The notes: generated by a model from the letters alone, not told the origin. A stretch of DNA of 64,000 nt from Bosea sp. F3-2 (GCF_008253865.1 NZ_CP042331.1:248001-312000), one strand, 5' to 3'; positions 1-16,605 are shown, counted from the first letter of the stretch. Numbers and translations are program-made.

Positions 1-1
1 G

Positions 2-3736
<3,735 letters not shown>

Positions 3737-3770
3737 GAATCGGCAGCGAACGATCTTCGGCAATCATCGG

Positions 3771-3801
3771 AAAGGCCGCCCCTCCAGGGCGGCCTTTTTG
3801 T
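3771..3801 (+). terminator. Intrinsic terminator after rpoC
   Basis: The sequence AAAGGCCGCCC-CTCC-AGGGCGGCCTTTTT forms a GC-rich stem with a small loop and runs into five T residues. It lies 34 bp beyond the rpoC stop codon and separates the rpoBC unit from the str operon. Confidence 0.9.
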
Positions 3802-4173
3802 TTCAAGGAGAGGCGGGCAGGGGGCCAACTGGTCCGAACCCCGCAAAACCCCGCCATTTTCGACGGTTTCGGGGTTGACGCGAATCTCTCGTTGAGTCAT
3901 AAGCGCGCCACTGTCGACGGCTGTCGGACACGTCTGTCGCTTGCGCATGCTTCGCAAGCGAGTTTCGCGACCGAAACTCCGTCGGAATTCCAGCGTCGAA
4001 TGACGACATGGCAGGATGCATGAACGCAGGTCTTCCTGTGTTCCTCTGCTGGCGAACGCGCCTGAGGCCCCTCGACGGGCGCCGATGGCGCGGCTTCGTT
4101 TATGTCATGGCTTTGCTCGGGCTGGGAGATTGACCAGAGAATTTCCAAACGCTCAGTGGGGCGAGAGGCCAGA
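3802..4173. other. Long leader between rpoC terminator and rpsL
   Basis: This stretch of about 370 bp holds no convincing gene. It contains the candidate str promoter at 3875-3903 and then roughly 260 bp of possible untranslated leader before rpsL. The codons upstream of and in frame with rpsL do not resemble S12, so I do not extend the gene into this stretch. A leader this long could carry ribosomal-protein feedback control, but I see no defined structure. Confidence 0.5.
3875..3903 (+). promoter_or_regulatory. Candidate sigma-70 promoter of the str operon
   Basis: TTGACG (3875-3880) and CATAAG (3898-3903) are separated by exactly 17 bp. The -35 matches the consensus at five of six positions and the -10 at four of six. 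It lies between the rpoC terminator and rpsL in the correct orientation, so it is the best candidate for driving rpsL-rpsG-fusA-tuf. Transcription would start near 3910. Confidence 0.55.
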
Positions 4174-4545
4174 ATGCCGACAATCAGCCAGCTCATCCGC
4201 AAGCCGCGCTCGCCCGTGAAGGCGCGTAACACCGCCCCGGCGCTCGAGTCGTGCCCGCAGAAGCGCGGCGTCTGCACGCGCGTCTATACGACGACCCCGA
4301 AGAAGCCGAACTCGGCGCTTCGTAAGGTTGCCAAGGTTCGCCTGACGAACGGCTTCGAGGTGATCGGCTACATCCCGGGTGAGGGTCACAACCTTCAGGA
4401 GCACTCGGTCGTCATGATCCGTGGCGGCCGCGTGAAGGACCTTCCCGGCGTGCGCTATCACATCCTGCGTGGCGTGCTCGATACGCAGGGCGTCAAGAAC
4501 CGCAAGCAGCGTCGTTCGAAGTACGGCGCCAAGCGTCCGAAGTGA
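4174..4545 (+). CDS. rpsL: 30S ribosomal protein S12
   Basis: S12 sits at the decoding centre of the 30S subunit. I chose the ATG at 4174, giving [10 protein letters not shown] and 123 residues, the family's usual length; the frame is open further upstream but shows no S12 similarity there. The conserved [10 protein letters not shown] and PGVRYH blocks are present. Lys43 and Lys88, where substitutions give streptomycin resistance or dependence in other bacteria, are both Lys here, so the protein looks streptomycin-sensitive. It is the first gene of the str operon, 70 bp before rpsG. Confidence 0.97.
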   Translation: MPTISQLIRKPRSPVKARNTAPALESCPQKRGVCTRVYTTTPKKPNSALRKVAKVRLTNGFEVIGYIPGEGHNLQEHSVVMIRGGRVKDLPGVRYHILRGVLDTQGVKNRKQRRSKYGAKRPK

Positions 4546-4612
4546 GTTCGGCCCGATCGGCGGGGCGATGAGCCCGAGCCGATCCGCCGCGTTGAAGATT
4601 TACGGAGACTAG

Positions 4613-5086
<474 letters not shown>

Positions 5087-5119
5087 GCGGCGCGGTTCCC
5101 CGAGACACAGAGCACGATC

Positions 5120-7195
5120 ATGGCCCGTTCCCATCCCATCGACCGTTATCGCAACTTCGGCATCATGGCCCACATCGATGCGGGCAAGACGACGACGACC
5201 GAGCGCATCCTCTACTACACCGGCAAGTCGCATAAGATCGGCGAAGTCCACGACGGCGCCGCGACCATGGACTGGATGACGCAGGAGCAGGAGCGTGGCA
5301 TCACGATCACCTCGGCTGCGACGACCTGCTTCTGGCGCGACAACCGCCTGAACATCATCGACACCCCCGGCCACGTCGACTTCACCATCGAGGTCGAGCG
5401 TTCGCTGCGCGTGCTCGATGGCGCCGTCTGCGTTCTCGACGGCAACCAGGGCGTCGAGCCCCAGACCGAGACCGTCTGGCGCCAGGCCGACAAGTACGAC
5501 GTTCCGCGCGTCGTCTTCGTCAACAAGATGGACAAGATCGGCGCCGATTTCTATCGCTGCGTCCAGGACATCATTGACCGCGTCGCCGGCAAGCCCGTCT
5601 GCCTGCAGATCCCGATCGGTTCGGAGTCCAACTTCGCCGGCGTGATCGACCTGATCAAGATGAAGGCGATCGTCTGGAACGGCGAGGCTCTCGGCGCGTC
5701 GTTCGAAGAGCAGGACATCCCGGCCGATCTCGCCGACAAGGCTGCCGAATACCGCTCGAAGCTCGTCGAGGCCGCCGTCGAGATGGACGACGCCGCGATG
5801 GAGGCCTATCTCGAAGGCACCGAGCCGGATGCCGACACGTTGCGCCGTCTCGTGCGCACCGCCGTGCAGCGCCGCGCCTTCCACCCGGTGCTCTGCGGCT
5901 CGGCCTTCAAGAACAAGGGCGTGCAGCCGCTGCTCGACGCCGTCGTCGACTTCCTGCCGTCGCCGGTCGATCGTGGCGCGGTCGAAGGCATCGACTTCAA
6001 GACCGAGGAGCCGACCGTCCGTCATCCGACGGACGAGGATCCCTTCTCGATGCTCGCCTTCAAGATCATGGACGACCCGTTCGTCGGCACGATCACCTTC
6101 TGCCGTATCTATTCCGGCAAGGTCGAAGCTGGCCAGGGCGTCATCAACTCGACCCGTGACAAGAAAGAGCGCGTCGGCCGCATGCTGCTGATGCATGCGA
6201 ACAACCGCGAGGACATCAAGGAGGCTTACGCCGGCGACATCGTCGCCCTGGCCGGCCTCAAGGACGTCCGCACCGGCGACACGCTCTGCGATCCCGTCAA
6301 CGCGGTCATCCTGGAGCGCATGGAGTTCCCCGAGCCGGTCATCACGATCGCGATCGAGCCGAAGTCCAAGGCCGACCAGGAGAAGCTGGGCCTCGCCCTG
6401 TCGAAGCTCGCGAACGAGGATCCGTCCTTCCGCGTGTCGACCGACCAGGAGAGCGGCCAGACCATCCTGAAGGGCATGGGCGAGCTCCACCTCGACATCA
6501 AGGTCGACATCCTGAAGCGCACCTACAAGGTCGATGCCAACATTGGCGCGCCCCAGGTTGCCTATCGCGAGACGCTGACCAAGAAGGCCGAGATCGACTA
6601 CACCCACAAGAAGCAGACCGGCGGTACGGGCCAGTTCGCCCGCGTCAAGCTCGTCATCGAGCCGAACGAGACCGGTAAGGGCTTCGAGTTCGAGTCGAAG
6701 GTTGTCGGCGGCTCGGTGCCGAAGGAGTACATCCCCGGCGTCGAGAAGGGCTTGAACTCGGTCATCAGCTCTGGCGTGCTCGCCGGCTTCCCGGTCGTGG
6801 ACGTCAAGGTCACGCTGATCGACGGCGCCTTCCACGAGGTCGACTCTTCTGCCCTGGCCTTCGAAATCGCGTCCCGTGCGGCGCTGCGCGAAGGTCTGCA
6901 GAAGGGCGGCTCCGTGCTGCTCGAGCCGATCATGAAGGTTGAGGTCGTGACCCCGGAAGACTACACCGGCTCGGTCATCGGCGACCTGAACTCGCGTCGT
7001 GGCCAGATCCAGGGCCAGGACATGCGCGGCAACGCCGTCGTGATCAACGCGATGGTTCCGCTGGCCAACATGTTCGGCTACGTCAACCAGCTGCGCTCCT
7101 TCTCGCAGGGCCGCGCGAACTACACGATGCAGTTCGACCACTACGAGCAGGTGCCGTCGGCGGTCGCCGCCGAGGTCCAGGCCAAGTACGCCTGA
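5120..7195 (+). CDS. fusA: Translation elongation factor G
   Basis: EF-G is the GTPase that drives translocation. The 691-residue product is full length. The G-domain motifs are all visible: [13 protein letters not shown] (P-loop), DTPGHVDF (G3) and NKMDKIGAD (G4). The later domains include the domain IV tip region [14 protein letters not shown] and the C-terminal block [12 protein letters not shown]. It lies between rpsG and tuf, the standard str order, and the start ATG has only a weak Shine-Dalgarno, suggesting translation coupled to rpsG. Confidence 0.97.
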   Translation: MARSHPIDRYRNFGIMAHIDAGKTTTTERILYYTGKSHKIGEVHDGAATMDWMTQEQERGITITSAATTCFWRDNRLNIIDTPGHVDFTIEVERSLRVLDGAVCVLDGNQGVEPQTETVWRQADKYDVPRVVFVNKMDKIGADFYRCVQDIIDRVAGKPVCLQIPIGSESNFAGVIDLIKMKAIVWNGEALGASFEEQDIPADLADKAAEYRSKLVEAAVEMDDAAMEAYLEGTEPDADTLRRLVRTAVQRRAFHPVLCGSAFKNKGVQPLLDAVVDFLPSPVDRGAVEGIDFKTEEPTVRHPTDEDPFSMLAFKIMDDPFVGTITFCRIYSGKVEAGQGVINSTRDKKERVGRMLLMHANNREDIKEAYAGDIVALAGLKDVRTGDTLCDPVNAVILERMEFPEPVITIAIEPKSKADQEKLGLALSKLANEDPSFRVSTDQESGQTILKGMGELHLDIKVDILKRTYKVDANIGAPQVAYRETLTKKAEIDYTHKKQTGGTGQFARVKLVIEPNETGKGFEFESKVVGGSVPKEYIPGVEKGLNSVISSGVLAGFPVVDVKVTLIDGAFHEVDSSALAFEIASRAALREGLQKGGSVLLEPIMKVEVVTPEDYTGSVIGDLNSRRGQIQGQDMRGNAVVINAMVPLANMFGYVNQLRSFSQGRANYTMQFDHYEQVPSAVAAEVQAKYA

Positions 7196-7246
7196 ATCCC
7201 GCACCGAACCGACTGAACATTTGAACAAGATCTGACGGAGGCTACG

Positions 7247-8437
<1,191 letters not shown>

Positions 8438-8452
8438 CGCGTTTTCGTGAGG

Positions 8453-8480
8453 GGCGCGGGCCCTTCGGGCCTTCGCCTTT
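8453..8480 (+). other. Small GC hairpin between tuf and rpsJ
   Basis: GGCCC-TTC-GGGCC (8459-8471) is followed by TTCGCCTTTT. The stem is only five base pairs and the T run is interrupted, so it could be a partial terminator or attenuator between the str and S10 operons, or simply an mRNA fold. I call no clear promoter for rpsJ here, so read-through is likely. Confidence 0.35.
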
Positions 8481-8503
8481 TCACGTCACGGAGAACTAAG
8501 ACC

Positions 8504-8812
<309 letters not shown>

Positions 8813-8881
8813 TCCGATTGAACGGGTCCTCTGTTTCCGGTTCCCCCGGATGGACATGACCCCAGAAGAAGGTAGGCACCG

Positions 8882-9610
8882 ATGCGTTCCGGTGTGATTG
8901 CACAGAAAGTCGGGATGACCCGCGTCTTCACGGACGCCGGCGAGCATATTCCGGTCACCGTGCTGAAGCTCGACAACTGCCAGGTCGTCGCGCATCGCAC
9001 GAAAGAGAAGAACGGCTATGTGGCCGTGCAGCTGGGCTCCGGCACGGCGAAGGTGAAGAATGTCTCGAAGGCCGAGCGCGGTCATTTCGCGGTCGCCAAG
9101 GTCGAGCCGAAGCGCAAGGTGGTCGAGTTCCGCGTCAGCGATGACGCGCTGATCCCCGTCGGCGCCGAGCTGACCGCGGACCACTTCGTCGTCGGCCAGT
9201 TCGTCGACGTCTCCGGCACCACCACCGGCAAGGGCTTTGCCGGCGGTATGAAGCGCTGGAACTTCGGCGGTCTGCGCGCCACCCACGGCGTTTCGGTCTC
9301 TCACCGTTCGATCGGTTCGACCGGTGGTCGCCAGGACCCGGGCAAGACCTTCAAGAACAAGAAGATGCCGGGCCATCTCGGCGCCGAGCGCGTCACCACG
9401 CAGAACCTGCGCGTCGTCCAGACGGACGTCGAACGCGGCCTGATCCTCGTCGAGGGCGCCGTTCCGGGCGTCGCTGGCGGCTGGATCCACGTCCGTGACG
9501 CCGTCAAGCGCGCCCTGCCGAAGGATGCGCCGCTGCCGGGCAAGTTCAAGGTTGCCGGCGAGGGCAAGGCGGAAGAGGCTCCTGCGGCCCAGGCTGAGGA
9601 GAACGCGTGA
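8882..9610 (+). CDS. rplC: 50S ribosomal protein L3
   Basis: L3 binds the 3' domain of 23S rRNA near the peptidyl transferase centre. The 242-residue product starts [16 protein letters not shown] and has the characteristic loop [20 protein letters not shown]. The C-terminus carries an Ala/Glu-rich tail of roughly 20 residues, usual in alphaproteobacteria. Its TGA overlaps the rplD ATG by one base. Confidence 0.97.
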   Translation: MRSGVIAQKVGMTRVFTDAGEHIPVTVLKLDNCQVVAHRTKEKNGYVAVQLGSGTAKVKNVSKAERGHFAVAKVEPKRKVVEFRVSDDALIPVGAELTADHFVVGQFVDVSGTTTGKGFAGGMKRWNFGGLRATHGVSVSHRSIGSTGGRQDPGKTFKNKKMPGHLGAERVTTQNLRVVQTDVERGLILVEGAVPGVAGGWIHVRDAVKRALPKDAPLPGKFKVAGEGKAEEAPAAQAEENA

Positions 9611-10230
9611 TGAAATTCGATATCACCACTCTCGAGGGCAAGTCGGCCGGTTCGGTCGAGCTGTCGGATGCGGTGTTCGGCCTTGAGCCGCGCGCTGACC
9701 TCCTCGCCCGCATGGTTCGCTATCAGCTCGCCAAGCGCCGCGCCGGGACCCACAAGTCCAAGGGTCGCTCGGAAGTCGATCGCACCCGCAAGAAGATCTA
9801 CAAGCAGAAGGGCACCGGCGGCGCTCGCCACGGTGCGGCTTCGGCTCCGCAGTTCCGCGGCGGTGGCAAGGCCTTCGGCCCGGTTGTGCGTGACCACGCT
9901 CACGACCTGCCGAAGAAGGTCCGCGCTCTGGCTCTGCGCCATGCGCTCTCGGCCAAGGCGAAGGATGCCGGCATCATTGTGATCGACGATGCCAAGCTCG
10001 CCGAGCCGAAGACCAAGGTGCTGCTGGGCCACTTCGGCAAGCTCGACCTGTCGAACGCGCTGATCATCGGTGGCGCCGAGATCGATGCGAACTTCGGCCT
10101 GGCCGCTCGCTCGATCCCGAATGTCGACGTGCTGCCGGTTCAGGGCATCAACGTCTATGACATCCTGCGTCGTGACAAGCTCGTCCTGACGCGCGCCGCT
10201 GTCGATGCGCTGGAGGCGCGCTTCAAATGA
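9610..10230 (+). CDS. rplD: 50S ribosomal protein L4
   Basis: L4 lines the peptide exit tunnel; in E. coli it also represses the S10 operon. I use the ATG at 9610, which overlaps the rplC stop as TGATG; a GTG one codon earlier would add a single residue. The product has 206 residues and shows the L4 block [20 protein letters not shown]. It overlaps rplW by four bases (ATGA), indicating translational coupling. Confidence 0.96.
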   Translation: MKFDITTLEGKSAGSVELSDAVFGLEPRADLLARMVRYQLAKRRAGTHKSKGRSEVDRTRKKIYKQKGTGGARHGAASAPQFRGGGKAFGPVVRDHAHDLPKKVRALALRHALSAKAKDAGIIVIDDAKLAEPKTKVLLGHFGKLDLSNALIIGGAEIDANFGLAARSIPNVDVLPVQGINVYDILRRDKLVLTRAAVDALEARFK

Positions 10231-10538
10231 GCCAGTCCGCCAAGAACCTCGACCCGCGCCACTACGATGTGATCGTGGCGCCGGTCATCACCGAGAAGGC
10301 GACGATGCTCTCCGAGCATAACAAGGTCGTCTTCAAGGTCGCCCGTACCGCGACCAAGCCGCAGATCAAGGCGGCGATCGAGAAGCTCTTCGACGTCAAG
10401 GTCAAGAGCGTCAACACGATCGTCACCGAAGGCAAGGTCAAGGTTTTCCGTGGCCGCCTCGGCCAGCGCTCGGACGTCAAGAAGGCCGTTGTGACCCTCG
10501 AAGAGGGCCACTCGATCGACGTGACCACGGGCCTCTGA
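10227..10538 (+). CDS. rplW: 50S ribosomal protein L23
   Basis: L23 lies at the tunnel exit and docks trigger factor and SRP. The product has 103 residues and contains [19 protein letters not shown] and the usual L23 C-terminal region. The start overlaps the end of rplD by four bases, and rplB follows after 16 bp. Confidence 0.96.
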   Translation: MSQSAKNLDPRHYDVIVAPVITEKATMLSEHNKVVFKVARTATKPQIKAAIEKLFDVKVKSVNTIVTEGKVKVFRGRLGQRSDVKKAVVTLEEGHSIDVTTGL

Positions 10539-10554
10539 GGGAAGGATCGCCATC

Positions 10555-11397
10555 ATGGCTTTGAAGAACTTCAAGCCGATCACGCCGAGCCTTCGCCAGC
10601 TCGTGATCGTCGACCGCAGCGAGCTCTACAAGGGCAAGCCGGTCAAGACCCTGACCGAGGGCAAGAGCTCCTCGGGCGGCCGCAACAACCTCGGCCGCAT
10701 CACTGTCCGTTTCCGCGGCGGTGGTCACAAGCGCACGCTGCGCCTCGTCGACTTCAAGCGTCGCGGCAAGGCTGGCATCCCGGCGACCGTCGAGCGGATC
10801 GAGTACGATCCGAACCGGACCGCATTCATCGCCCTGATCAAGTATCAGGACGGCGAGCAGTCCTACATCCTGGCGCCGCAGCGCCTGGCTGTCGGCGACA
10901 CCGTCATTGCTGGTGACAACGTCGACGTGAAGCCCGGCAACGCGGCTCCGATGGGCGCTCTGCCGATCGGCACGATCGTCCACAATGTCGAGCTCAAGAT
11001 CGGCAAGGGTGGCGCTCTGGCCCGCTCTGCCGGCAACTACGCTCAGATCGTCGGCCGCGACCAGGGCTACGTCATCGTCCGCCTGAACTCGGGCGAGCAG
11101 CGCCTGATCTCGGGCCTGTGCTACGCCACCGTCGGCGCCGTCTCGAACCCGGATCACATGAACCGGAACGATGGCAAGGCCGGTCGCTCGCGCTGGCTCG
11201 GCCGCCGTCCGCATAACCGCGGCGTCTCGATGAACCCGGTCGACCATCCGCACGGCGGTGGTGAAGGCCGTACCTCGGGCGGCCGTCACCCGGTTACGCC
11301 CTGGGGTCTGCCGACCAAGGGCAAGAAGACCCGCTCGAACAAGCGGACCGATACGTTCATCGTGTCGAGCCGTCACGCCCGCAAGAAGAAGAACTGA
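10555..11397 (+). CDS. rplB: 50S ribosomal protein L2
   Basis: L2 is needed for subunit association and peptidyl transferase function. The 280-residue product contains the conserved [20 protein letters not shown] segment, whose second His corresponds to the functionally important His229 of E. coli. The C-terminal KKGKKTR-type tail is present. rpsS follows after 8 bp. Confidence 0.97.
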   Translation: MALKNFKPITPSLRQLVIVDRSELYKGKPVKTLTEGKSSSGGRNNLGRITVRFRGGGHKRTLRLVDFKRRGKAGIPATVERIEYDPNRTAFIALIKYQDGEQSYILAPQRLAVGDTVIAGDNVDVKPGNAAPMGALPIGTIVHNVELKIGKGGALARSAGNYAQIVGRDQGYVIVRLNSGEQRLISGLCYATVGAVSNPDHMNRNDGKAGRSRWLGRRPHNRGVSMNPVDHPHGGGEGRTSGGRHPVTPWGLPTKGKKTRSNKRTDTFIVSSRHARKKKN

Positions 11398-11405
11398 GGT
11401 CCGTC

Positions 11406-11684
11406 ATGGCGCGTTCGCTTTGGAAAGGTCCGTTCGTCGACGGATACCTCCTGAAGAAGGCCGAGGTCGCCAGGACCTCGGGCCGTAATGAAGTCATCAA
11501 GATCTGGAGCCGCCGCTCCACGATCCTGCCGCAGTTCGTCGGTCTGACGTTCGGCGTGTACAACGGACAGAAGCATGTGCCGGTGTCCGTGTCCGAGGAA
11601 ATGGTTGGGCACAAGTTCGGCGAGTTCTCGCCGACCCGCACCTTCCACGGCCACGCTGCCGACAAGAAGGCGAAGAGGAAGTAA
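11406..11684 (+). CDS. rpsS: 30S ribosomal protein S19
   Basis: S19 forms part of the 30S head with S13. The product has 92 residues, starts [15 protein letters not shown] and contains the block [19 protein letters not shown]. It sits in the standard S10-operon position, three bp before rplV. Confidence 0.97.
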   Translation: MARSLWKGPFVDGYLLKKAEVARTSGRNEVIKIWSRRSTILPQFVGLTFGVYNGQKHVPVSVSEEMVGHKFGEFSPTRTFHGHAADKKAKRK

Positions 11685-11687
11685 GCC

Positions 11688-12068
11688 ATGGGTAAAGCAT
11701 CCGCCCCCCGTGCGCTGCCTGAGAACGAAGCGGTTGCGGTCGCCCGCAACCTGCGCGTCTCGCCGCAGAAGCTGAACCTCGTCGCTCAGCTGATCCGCGG
11801 CAAGAAGGTCTCGACGGCGCTCGCCGATCTCGAGTTCTCGCGCAAGCGCATCGCGAACGATGTTCGCAAGTGCCTGCAGAGCGCGATCGCCAACGCCGAG
11901 AACAACCATGATCTCGACGTCGACGATCTCGTCGTCGCCAAGGCCTTCGTCGGCAAGGCGCTCGTGATGAAGCGCTTCCACGCCCGCGCCCGCGGCCGTG
12001 GCGCCCGTATCATGAAGCCGTTCTCGAACATCACGATCGTGGTGCGCGAGCAGGCTGCGCAGGCCTGA
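11688..12068 (+). CDS. rplV: 50S ribosomal protein L22
   Basis: L22 has a long loop that reaches the exit tunnel. The 126-residue product contains [19 protein letters not shown] and the C-terminal hairpin [19 protein letters not shown]. Genes on both sides are within 10 bp, so it is co-transcribed with rpsS and rpsC. Confidence 0.97.
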   Translation: MGKASAPRALPENEAVAVARNLRVSPQKLNLVAQLIRGKKVSTALADLEFSRKRIANDVRKCLQSAIANAENNHDLDVDDLVVAKAFVGKALVMKRFHARARGRGARIMKPFSNITIVVREQAAQA

Positions 12069-12078
12069 GGAGAGAACG

Positions 12079-12810
12079 ATGGGTCAGAAAATCAATCCGA
12101 TCGGCCTTCGCCTCGGCATCAATCGCACCTGGGATTCGCGCTGGTTCGCGAACAAGGGCGAATACGGCAAGCTGCTGCATGAGGACATGGCGATCCGCGC
12201 CGCCCTGATGAAGCTGCTGAAGCAGGCCGCCGTCTCGAAGATCATCATCGAGCGTCCGCACAAGAAGTGCCGCGTCACCATCCACTCGGCTCGTCCGGGC
12301 GTGGTGATCGGCAAGAAGGGTGCCGACATCGAGAAGCTCCGCAAGGAAGTCTCGAAGCTCACCAAGGCCGATGTCACGATCAACATCGTCGAGGTGCGCA
12401 AGCCTGAGATCGACGCGACGCTGGTCGCCGACTCGATCGCTCAGCAGCTCGAGCGCCGTGTCGCCTTCCGTCGCGCCATGAAGCGCGCCGTGCAGTCGGC
12501 CATGCGTCTGGGCGCCGAGGGCATCCGCATCAACTGCTCGGGCCGTCTCGGCGGCGCCGAGATCGCCCGCCTCGAATGGTATCGCGAGGGGCGCGTGCCG
12601 CTGCACACGCTTCGCGCCGATGTCGACTACGGCGTCGCGACGGCCTTCACGACCTACGGGACGTGCGGCATCAAGGTCTGGATCTTCAAGGGCGAGATCC
12701 TGGAACACGACCCGATGGCCCAGGACAAGCGCCTCTCCGACGAGGGCGGCCGTTCCGGCGGCCGTGACCGTGATCACCGCGATCGCGATCGTCGCGAGCA
12801 GGCTGCGTAA
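12079..12810 (+). CDS. rpsC: 30S ribosomal protein S3
   Basis: S3 lines the mRNA entry channel. The 243-residue product begins [16 protein letters not shown] and carries a KH domain with the GxxG loop in [13 protein letters not shown]. It ends with a charged tail rich in Arg, Asp and Gly, longer than in E. coli and common in alphaproteobacteria. rplP follows after 18 bp. Confidence 0.97.
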   Translation: MGQKINPIGLRLGINRTWDSRWFANKGEYGKLLHEDMAIRAALMKLLKQAAVSKIIIERPHKKCRVTIHSARPGVVIGKKGADIEKLRKEVSKLTKADVTINIVEVRKPEIDATLVADSIAQQLERRVAFRRAMKRAVQSAMRLGAEGIRINCSGRLGGAEIARLEWYREGRVPLHTLRADVDYGVATAFTTYGTCGIKVWIFKGEILEHDPMAQDKRLSDEGGRSGGRDRDHRDRDRREQAA

Positions 12811-12828
12811 GGCTGATCGAGAAGAGCC

Positions 12829-13242
12829 ATGCTGCAACCAAAACGCACCAAGTTCCGCAAGCAGTTCAAGGGACGCATCTCCGGCGTCGCCAAGGGCGGC
12901 ACGGACCTCAATTTCGGCCAGTTCGGCCTGAAGGCCCAAGAGCCCGAGCGCGTCACCGCCCGGCAGATCGAGGCGGCCCGCCGCGCGATCACCCGCGCCA
13001 TGAAGCGCGTCGGCCGCGTCTGGATCCGCGTGTTCCCCGACGTGCCGGTTTCGAAGAAGCCGACCGAAGTCCGCATGGGTAAGGGCAAGGGTTCGCCCGA
13101 GTTCTGGGCGGCCAAGGTCAAGCCGGGCCGGATCATGTTCGAGCTCGACGGCGTGTCCGAGGAGATCGCCCGCGAGGCGCTCCGTCTCGGCGCCGCCAAG
13201 CTGCCGATCAAGACCCGCTTCATCCAGCGCATCGCCGAGTAA
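12829..13242 (+). CDS. rplP: 50S ribosomal protein L16
   Basis: L16 organises the A-site tRNA pocket on the 50S subunit. The product has 137 residues, starts [16 protein letters not shown], and has the [16 protein letters not shown] segment typical of L16. rpmC follows 11 bp downstream. Confidence 0.97.
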   Translation: MLQPKRTKFRKQFKGRISGVAKGGTDLNFGQFGLKAQEPERVTARQIEAARRAITRAMKRVGRVWIRVFPDVPVSKKPTEVRMGKGKGSPEFWAAKVKPGRIMFELDGVSEEIAREALRLGAAKLPIKTRFIQRIAE

Positions 13243-13253
13243 GGGAGGGCGAC

Positions 13254-13466
13254 ATGAAAATTACTCAGCGTCAGTCCGACCTGAAGACCATGAGCACGGA
13301 CCAGCTCCAGGACGAGCTGCTCAAGCTGAAGAAGGAGCAGTTCAACCTGCGCTTCCAGAGGGCGACGGGCCAGCTCGAGAACACCGCGCGCGTCACCCAG
13401 GTGCGCAAGGACATCGCCCGCATCAAGACGCTGCAGCGGTCGAAGGCCGTTGCGGCCAGCGCGTGA
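13254..13466 (+). CDS. rpmC: 50S ribosomal protein L29
   Basis: L29 is a small two-helix protein at the tunnel exit next to L23. The product has 70 residues, with the block [15 protein letters not shown] and the A-T-G-Q-L-E-N motif. A GGAGG precedes the ATG. Confidence 0.95.
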   Translation: MKITQRQSDLKTMSTDQLQDELLKLKKEQFNLRFQRATGQLENTARVTQVRKDIARIKTLQRSKAVAASA

Positions 13467-13476
13467 GGAGAAGATA

Positions 13477-13719
13477 ATGCCTAAGCGCGTGCTCCAGGGC
13501 GTCGTCGTCAGCGACAAGCAGAACAAAACTGTTGTGGTTAAGGTCGAGCGGCGTTATACGCACCCGCTCCTCAAGAAGACGGTTCGCCGTACGAAGAACT
13601 ATCACGCCCATGACGAGGCGGGTTCGTTCAAGGTTGGCGATACGGTGTGGATCGAGGAGTCCAAGCCGATTTCCAAGCTGAAAAGCTGGGTTGTGCTCGA
13701 GAACGCCCCCAAGGCGTGA
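13477..13719 (+). CDS. rpsQ: 30S ribosomal protein S17
   Basis: S17 is a primary 16S rRNA binder. I place the start at the ATG at 13477 ([17 protein letters not shown]), 10 bp after rpmC with an AGGAG upstream, which gives 80 residues. The frame is open slightly further upstream but overlaps rpmC without S17 similarity. An unusual 306-bp gap follows before rplN. Confidence 0.96.
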   Translation: MPKRVLQGVVVSDKQNKTVVVKVERRYTHPLLKKTVRRTKNYHAHDEAGSFKVGDTVWIEESKPISKLKSWVVLENAPKA

Positions 13720-14025
13720 GACGAGACGGCTTTGCCCGGCCCCGAATCGGGGCGGGCAGGGCGCGGCATCGGACCGAAAAGTGGAAACCACTTTTCGGAA
13801 ATCTCCGATGACCAACCAGACGGATCGCCTGTCCTTGCGTCCAATCGGACGCAGGGCGCGATCCGGGGAAGCCGGACATGTCTCTCCGCAAAGGTGGAAA
13901 CCACTTTTGCGGATCATGTTTTGTTTTGAGGCCAGGGGGCGATCGACCCCCGTCAGTCGTAGTCCCGAGCAGCGCTGAGGCCGCTCGGGAAACCGCCTGA
14001 TACACAGATTGGAAGGATCAAGGCC
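13720..14025. repeat. Palindromic repeat-filled gap inside the spc region
   Basis: This gap separates rpsQ and rplN, which are normally tens of bases apart. It holds two related hairpins. The first, 13774-13798, is CCGAAAAGTGG-AAA-CCACTTTTCGG; the second, 13886-13912, is CCGCAAAGGTGG-AAA-CCACTTTTGCGG. A small palindrome GCGTCC-AATC-GGACGC lies between them. The AAGTGG/CCACTT core resembles extragenic palindromes scattered through Rhizobiales genomes. No gene is present. The insertion may create a processing or termination point within the operon, or may be neutral. Confidence 0.8.
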
Positions 14026-14394
14026 ATGATCCAGGTGCAGACGAATCTCGACGTCGCCGATAATTCCGGCGCGCGTCGTGTGATGTGCATCAAGGTTCTC
14101 GGCGGGTCGAAGCGCAAGTACGCCGGCGTCGGCGACATCATCGTCGTTTCGATCAAGGAAGCCATTCCGCGCGGTCGCGTGAAGAAGGGCGACGTCATGA
14201 AGGCGGTCGTCGTTCGCACCGCCAAGGACGTCAAGCGCGCCGACGGTTCGGTGATCCGCTTCGACCGCAATGCGGCCGTGCTGATCAACAACCAGAAGGA
14301 GCCGGTCGGCACGCGTATCTTCGGACCGGTTCCGCGCGAGCTGCGCGCCAAGAACCACATGAAGATCATCTCGCTGGCGCCGGAGGTGCTGTGA
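14026..14394 (+). CDS. rplN: 50S ribosomal protein L14
   Basis: L14 helps form the inter-subunit bridge with 16S rRNA. The product has 122 residues, starts [19 protein letters not shown] and ends with the usual [11 protein letters not shown]. The TGA overlaps the rplX ATG by one base. Confidence 0.97.
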   Translation: MIQVQTNLDVADNSGARRVMCIKVLGGSKRKYAGVGDIIVVSIKEAIPRGRVKKGDVMKAVVVRTAKDVKRADGSVIRFDRNAAVLINNQKEPVGTRIFGPVPRELRAKNHMKIISLAPEVL

Positions 14395-14711
14395 TGGCTG
14401 CCAAGATCAAGAAGGGCGACAAGGTCGTCGTGCTCGCCGGCCGCGACAAGGGCAAGTCGGGCGAAGTGCTGCAGGTTCTGCCGAAGGATGCCCGCGCCGT
14501 CGTGCGTGGTGTCAACCTGGTCAAGCGCCACACCAAGCAGTCGCAGACGTCCGAGGGCGGCATCATCTCGAAAGAGGCCACCATCGACCTGTCGAACATC
14601 GCTGTGGCCGATCCGAAGGACGGCAAGCCGACCCGCGTTGGTTTCAAGGTGCTCGATGACGGCCGCAAGGTTCGTTTCGCCAAGCGTTCGGGGGATCTGA
14701 TCGATGGCTGA
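14394..14711 (+). CDS. rplX: 50S ribosomal protein L24
   Basis: L24 initiates 50S assembly. The ATG at 14394 gives 105 residues starting [20 protein letters not shown], containing the KOW motif; a longer open frame upstream overlaps rplN and is discounted. It overlaps rplE by eight bases. Confidence 0.96.
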   Translation: MAAKIKKGDKVVVLAGRDKGKSGEVLQVLPKDARAVVRGVNLVKRHTKQSQTSEGGIISKEATIDLSNIAVADPKDGKPTRVGFKVLDDGRKVRFAKRSGDLIDG

Positions 14712-15270
14712 GGCTCAGCAGGCGGCTCTCTCGCCGCGCATGAAGAAGCATTACGAGGACGTCGTTCGTCCCGCGATGATCAAGGAATTCGGCTACAAGA
14801 ACGCCATGGAAGTGCCGACGATCGAGAAGATCGTCATCAACATGGGCGTTGGCGAGGCGACGGCCGACCGCAAGAAGGTCGACAACGCCGCGGGCGATCT
14901 CGCCCTCATCGCCGGCCAGAAGCCGGTCGTCACCAAGTCCCGTCTGGCCATCGCCGGCTTCAAGCTGCGCGAGAACATGCCGGTGGGCTGCAAGGTCACG
15001 CTGCGCAAGACGCGGATGTACGAGTTCGTGGACCGGCTCGTCACCATCGCGCTTCCGCGGGTGCGCGACTTCCGGGGCCTGAACCCGAAGTCGTTCGACG
15101 GGCGCGGCAATTTCGCGCTCGGGATCAAGGAGCACATCGTGTTCCCCGAGATCAACTACGACAAGGTCGACCAGGTCCTGGGTATGGACGTGATCGTCTG
15201 CACGACTGCGAAGTCGGATGACGAGGCGCGCGCCCTGCTCAAGCACTTCAACTTCCCGTTCCGGCAGTGA
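14704..15270 (+). CDS. rplE: 50S ribosomal protein L5
   Basis: L5 binds 5S rRNA in the central protuberance. The 188-residue product contains [31 protein letters not shown] and the C-terminal [15 protein letters not shown]. It starts inside the end of rplX, so the two are translationally coupled. Confidence 0.97.
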   Translation: MAEAQQAALSPRMKKHYEDVVRPAMIKEFGYKNAMEVPTIEKIVINMGVGEATADRKKVDNAAGDLALIAGQKPVVTKSRLAIAGFKLRENMPVGCKVTLRKTRMYEFVDRLVTIALPRVRDFRGLNPKSFDGRGNFALGIKEHIVFPEINYDKVDQVLGMDVIVCTTAKSDDEARALLKHFNFPFRQ

Positions 15271-15306
15271 ACCTAAGCGTTCATACGCGGAAACCAGGAG
15301 AGATCG

Positions 15307-15612
15307 ATGGCTAAGAAAAGCTCCGTCGAGACCAACGAGCGCCGCAGGCAGCTGGTGAAGAAGTTCGCCGGCCGCCGGGCTCGTCTGCTCGCAATTGCCA
15401 ATGACGAAAACCAGCCCATGGACGAGCGTTTTCTCGCTCGCCTGAAGCTGGCCGAACTGCCGCGCAACTCGGCCAAGAACCGCATCCGCAACCGTTGCGA
15501 GGTGACGGGTCGTCCGCGCGCTTTCTATCGCAAGCTCAAGATGTCGCGTGTCGCGCTGCGTGAGCTCGGCAACAAGGGGCTGGTTCCCGGCCTCGTGAAG
15601 TCGAGCTGGTAA
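15307..15612 (+). CDS. rpsN: 30S ribosomal protein S14, zinc-free form
   Basis: S14 is a 30S head protein. The product has 101 residues and the C-terminal signature [15 protein letters not shown]. It has only one Cys, so it is the long zinc-independent type rather than the short CxxC type that some bacteria keep as a zinc-starvation pair. It lies between rplE and rpsH in the standard order. Confidence 0.96.
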   Translation: MAKKSSVETNERRRQLVKKFAGRRARLLAIANDENQPMDERFLARLKLAELPRNSAKNRIRNRCEVTGRPRAFYRKLKMSRVALRELGNKGLVPGLVKSSW

Positions 15613-15625
15613 GGAGGACAGGACA

Positions 15626-16024
15626 ATGGCAGTCATTGATCCGCTCGGCGATATGCTGACTCGCATCCGCAATGCGCAGATGCGTCGCAAGTCCCGCGTT
15701 TCCACCCCCGGCTCGAAGCTGCGCGCTCGCGTGCTCGATGTGCTTCAGTCCGAGGGCTACATCCGCGGCTACAGCCAGACCGAGTTCGGCAACGGCCGGA
15801 CCGAGTTCGACATCGAGCTGAAGTATCACGAGGGCCAGCCGGTCATCCGGTCGATCTCGCGTGTTTCGAAGCCCGGCCGCCGCGTCTACTCGTCGGTCGA
15901 GACCATGCCGCGCGTGGCCGATGGCCTCGGCGTGACGATCGTCTCGACGCCGCGTGGCGTGATGGCCGATCATGTGGCCCGCGAGCAGAACGTGGGCGGC
16001 GAAGTGCTCTGCAAGGTCTTCTGA
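15626..16024 (+). CDS. rpsH: 30S ribosomal protein S8
   Basis: S8 binds the central domain of 16S rRNA and in E. coli represses spc translation. The 132-residue product starts [19 protein letters not shown] and ends near the conserved region [15 protein letters not shown] precedes the start. Confidence 0.97.
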   Translation: MAVIDPLGDMLTRIRNAQMRRKSRVSTPGSKLRARVLDVLQSEGYIRGYSQTEFGNGRTEFDIELKYHEGQPVIRSISRVSKPGRRVYSSVETMPRVADGLGVTIVSTPRGVMADHVAREQNVGGEVLCKVF

Positions 16025-16060
16025 CCTAGCAGCGCGCCGCTCATCTTCAGGAGAAATCCA

Positions 16061-16594
16061 ATGTCTCGTATCGGTAAGAAGCCGGTTTCGGTTCCCGCAG
16101 GCGTCACCGCCACGGTCACCGGCCAGCTCGTCAAGATCAAGGGCTCGAAGGGCGAGCTCTCCTTCGAGGTGCCCGAGGACGTCTCGGTCGCCATGGAGAA
16201 CGGCGCGATCGCGGTGCAGCCGCGTTCGCAGTCGAAGCGCGCCCGCGCGCTGTGGGGCACCTCGCGCGCCCGCATCAACAACCTCGTCGTCGGCACCACT
16301 GCCGGCTTCGAGAAGCGCCTCGAGATCAACGGCGTCGGCTACAAGGCCGCCGTCGCTGGCAAGGTGCTGAAGCTGTCGCTCGGCTACAGCCACGACATCG
16401 ACTATGAAATCCCGGCCGGTGTCGCGATCACGACGCCGAAGCCGACGGAGATCGTCGTCGCCGGCATCGACAAGCAGGTCGTCGGCCAGACCGCCGCGGA
16501 GATCCGCGACTATCGTGGCCCCGAGCCCTACAAGGGCAAGGGCGTCAAGTACGCCGGCGAGTTCATCTTCCGCAAGGAAGGCAAGAAGAAGTAA
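16061..16594 (+). CDS. rplF: 50S ribosomal protein L6
   Basis: L6 lies near the factor-binding site. The product has 177 residues, begins [15 protein letters not shown] and carries the C-terminal block [18 protein letters not shown]. rplR follows after 11 bp. Confidence 0.97.
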   Translation: MSRIGKKPVSVPAGVTATVTGQLVKIKGSKGELSFEVPEDVSVAMENGAIAVQPRSQSKRARALWGTSRARINNLVVGTTAGFEKRLEINGVGYKAAVAGKVLKLSLGYSHDIDYEIPAGVAITTPKPTEIVVAGIDKQVVGQTAAEIRDYRGPEPYKGKGVKYAGEFIFRKEGKKK

Positions 16595-16605
16595 GGACGC
16601 CAGCC

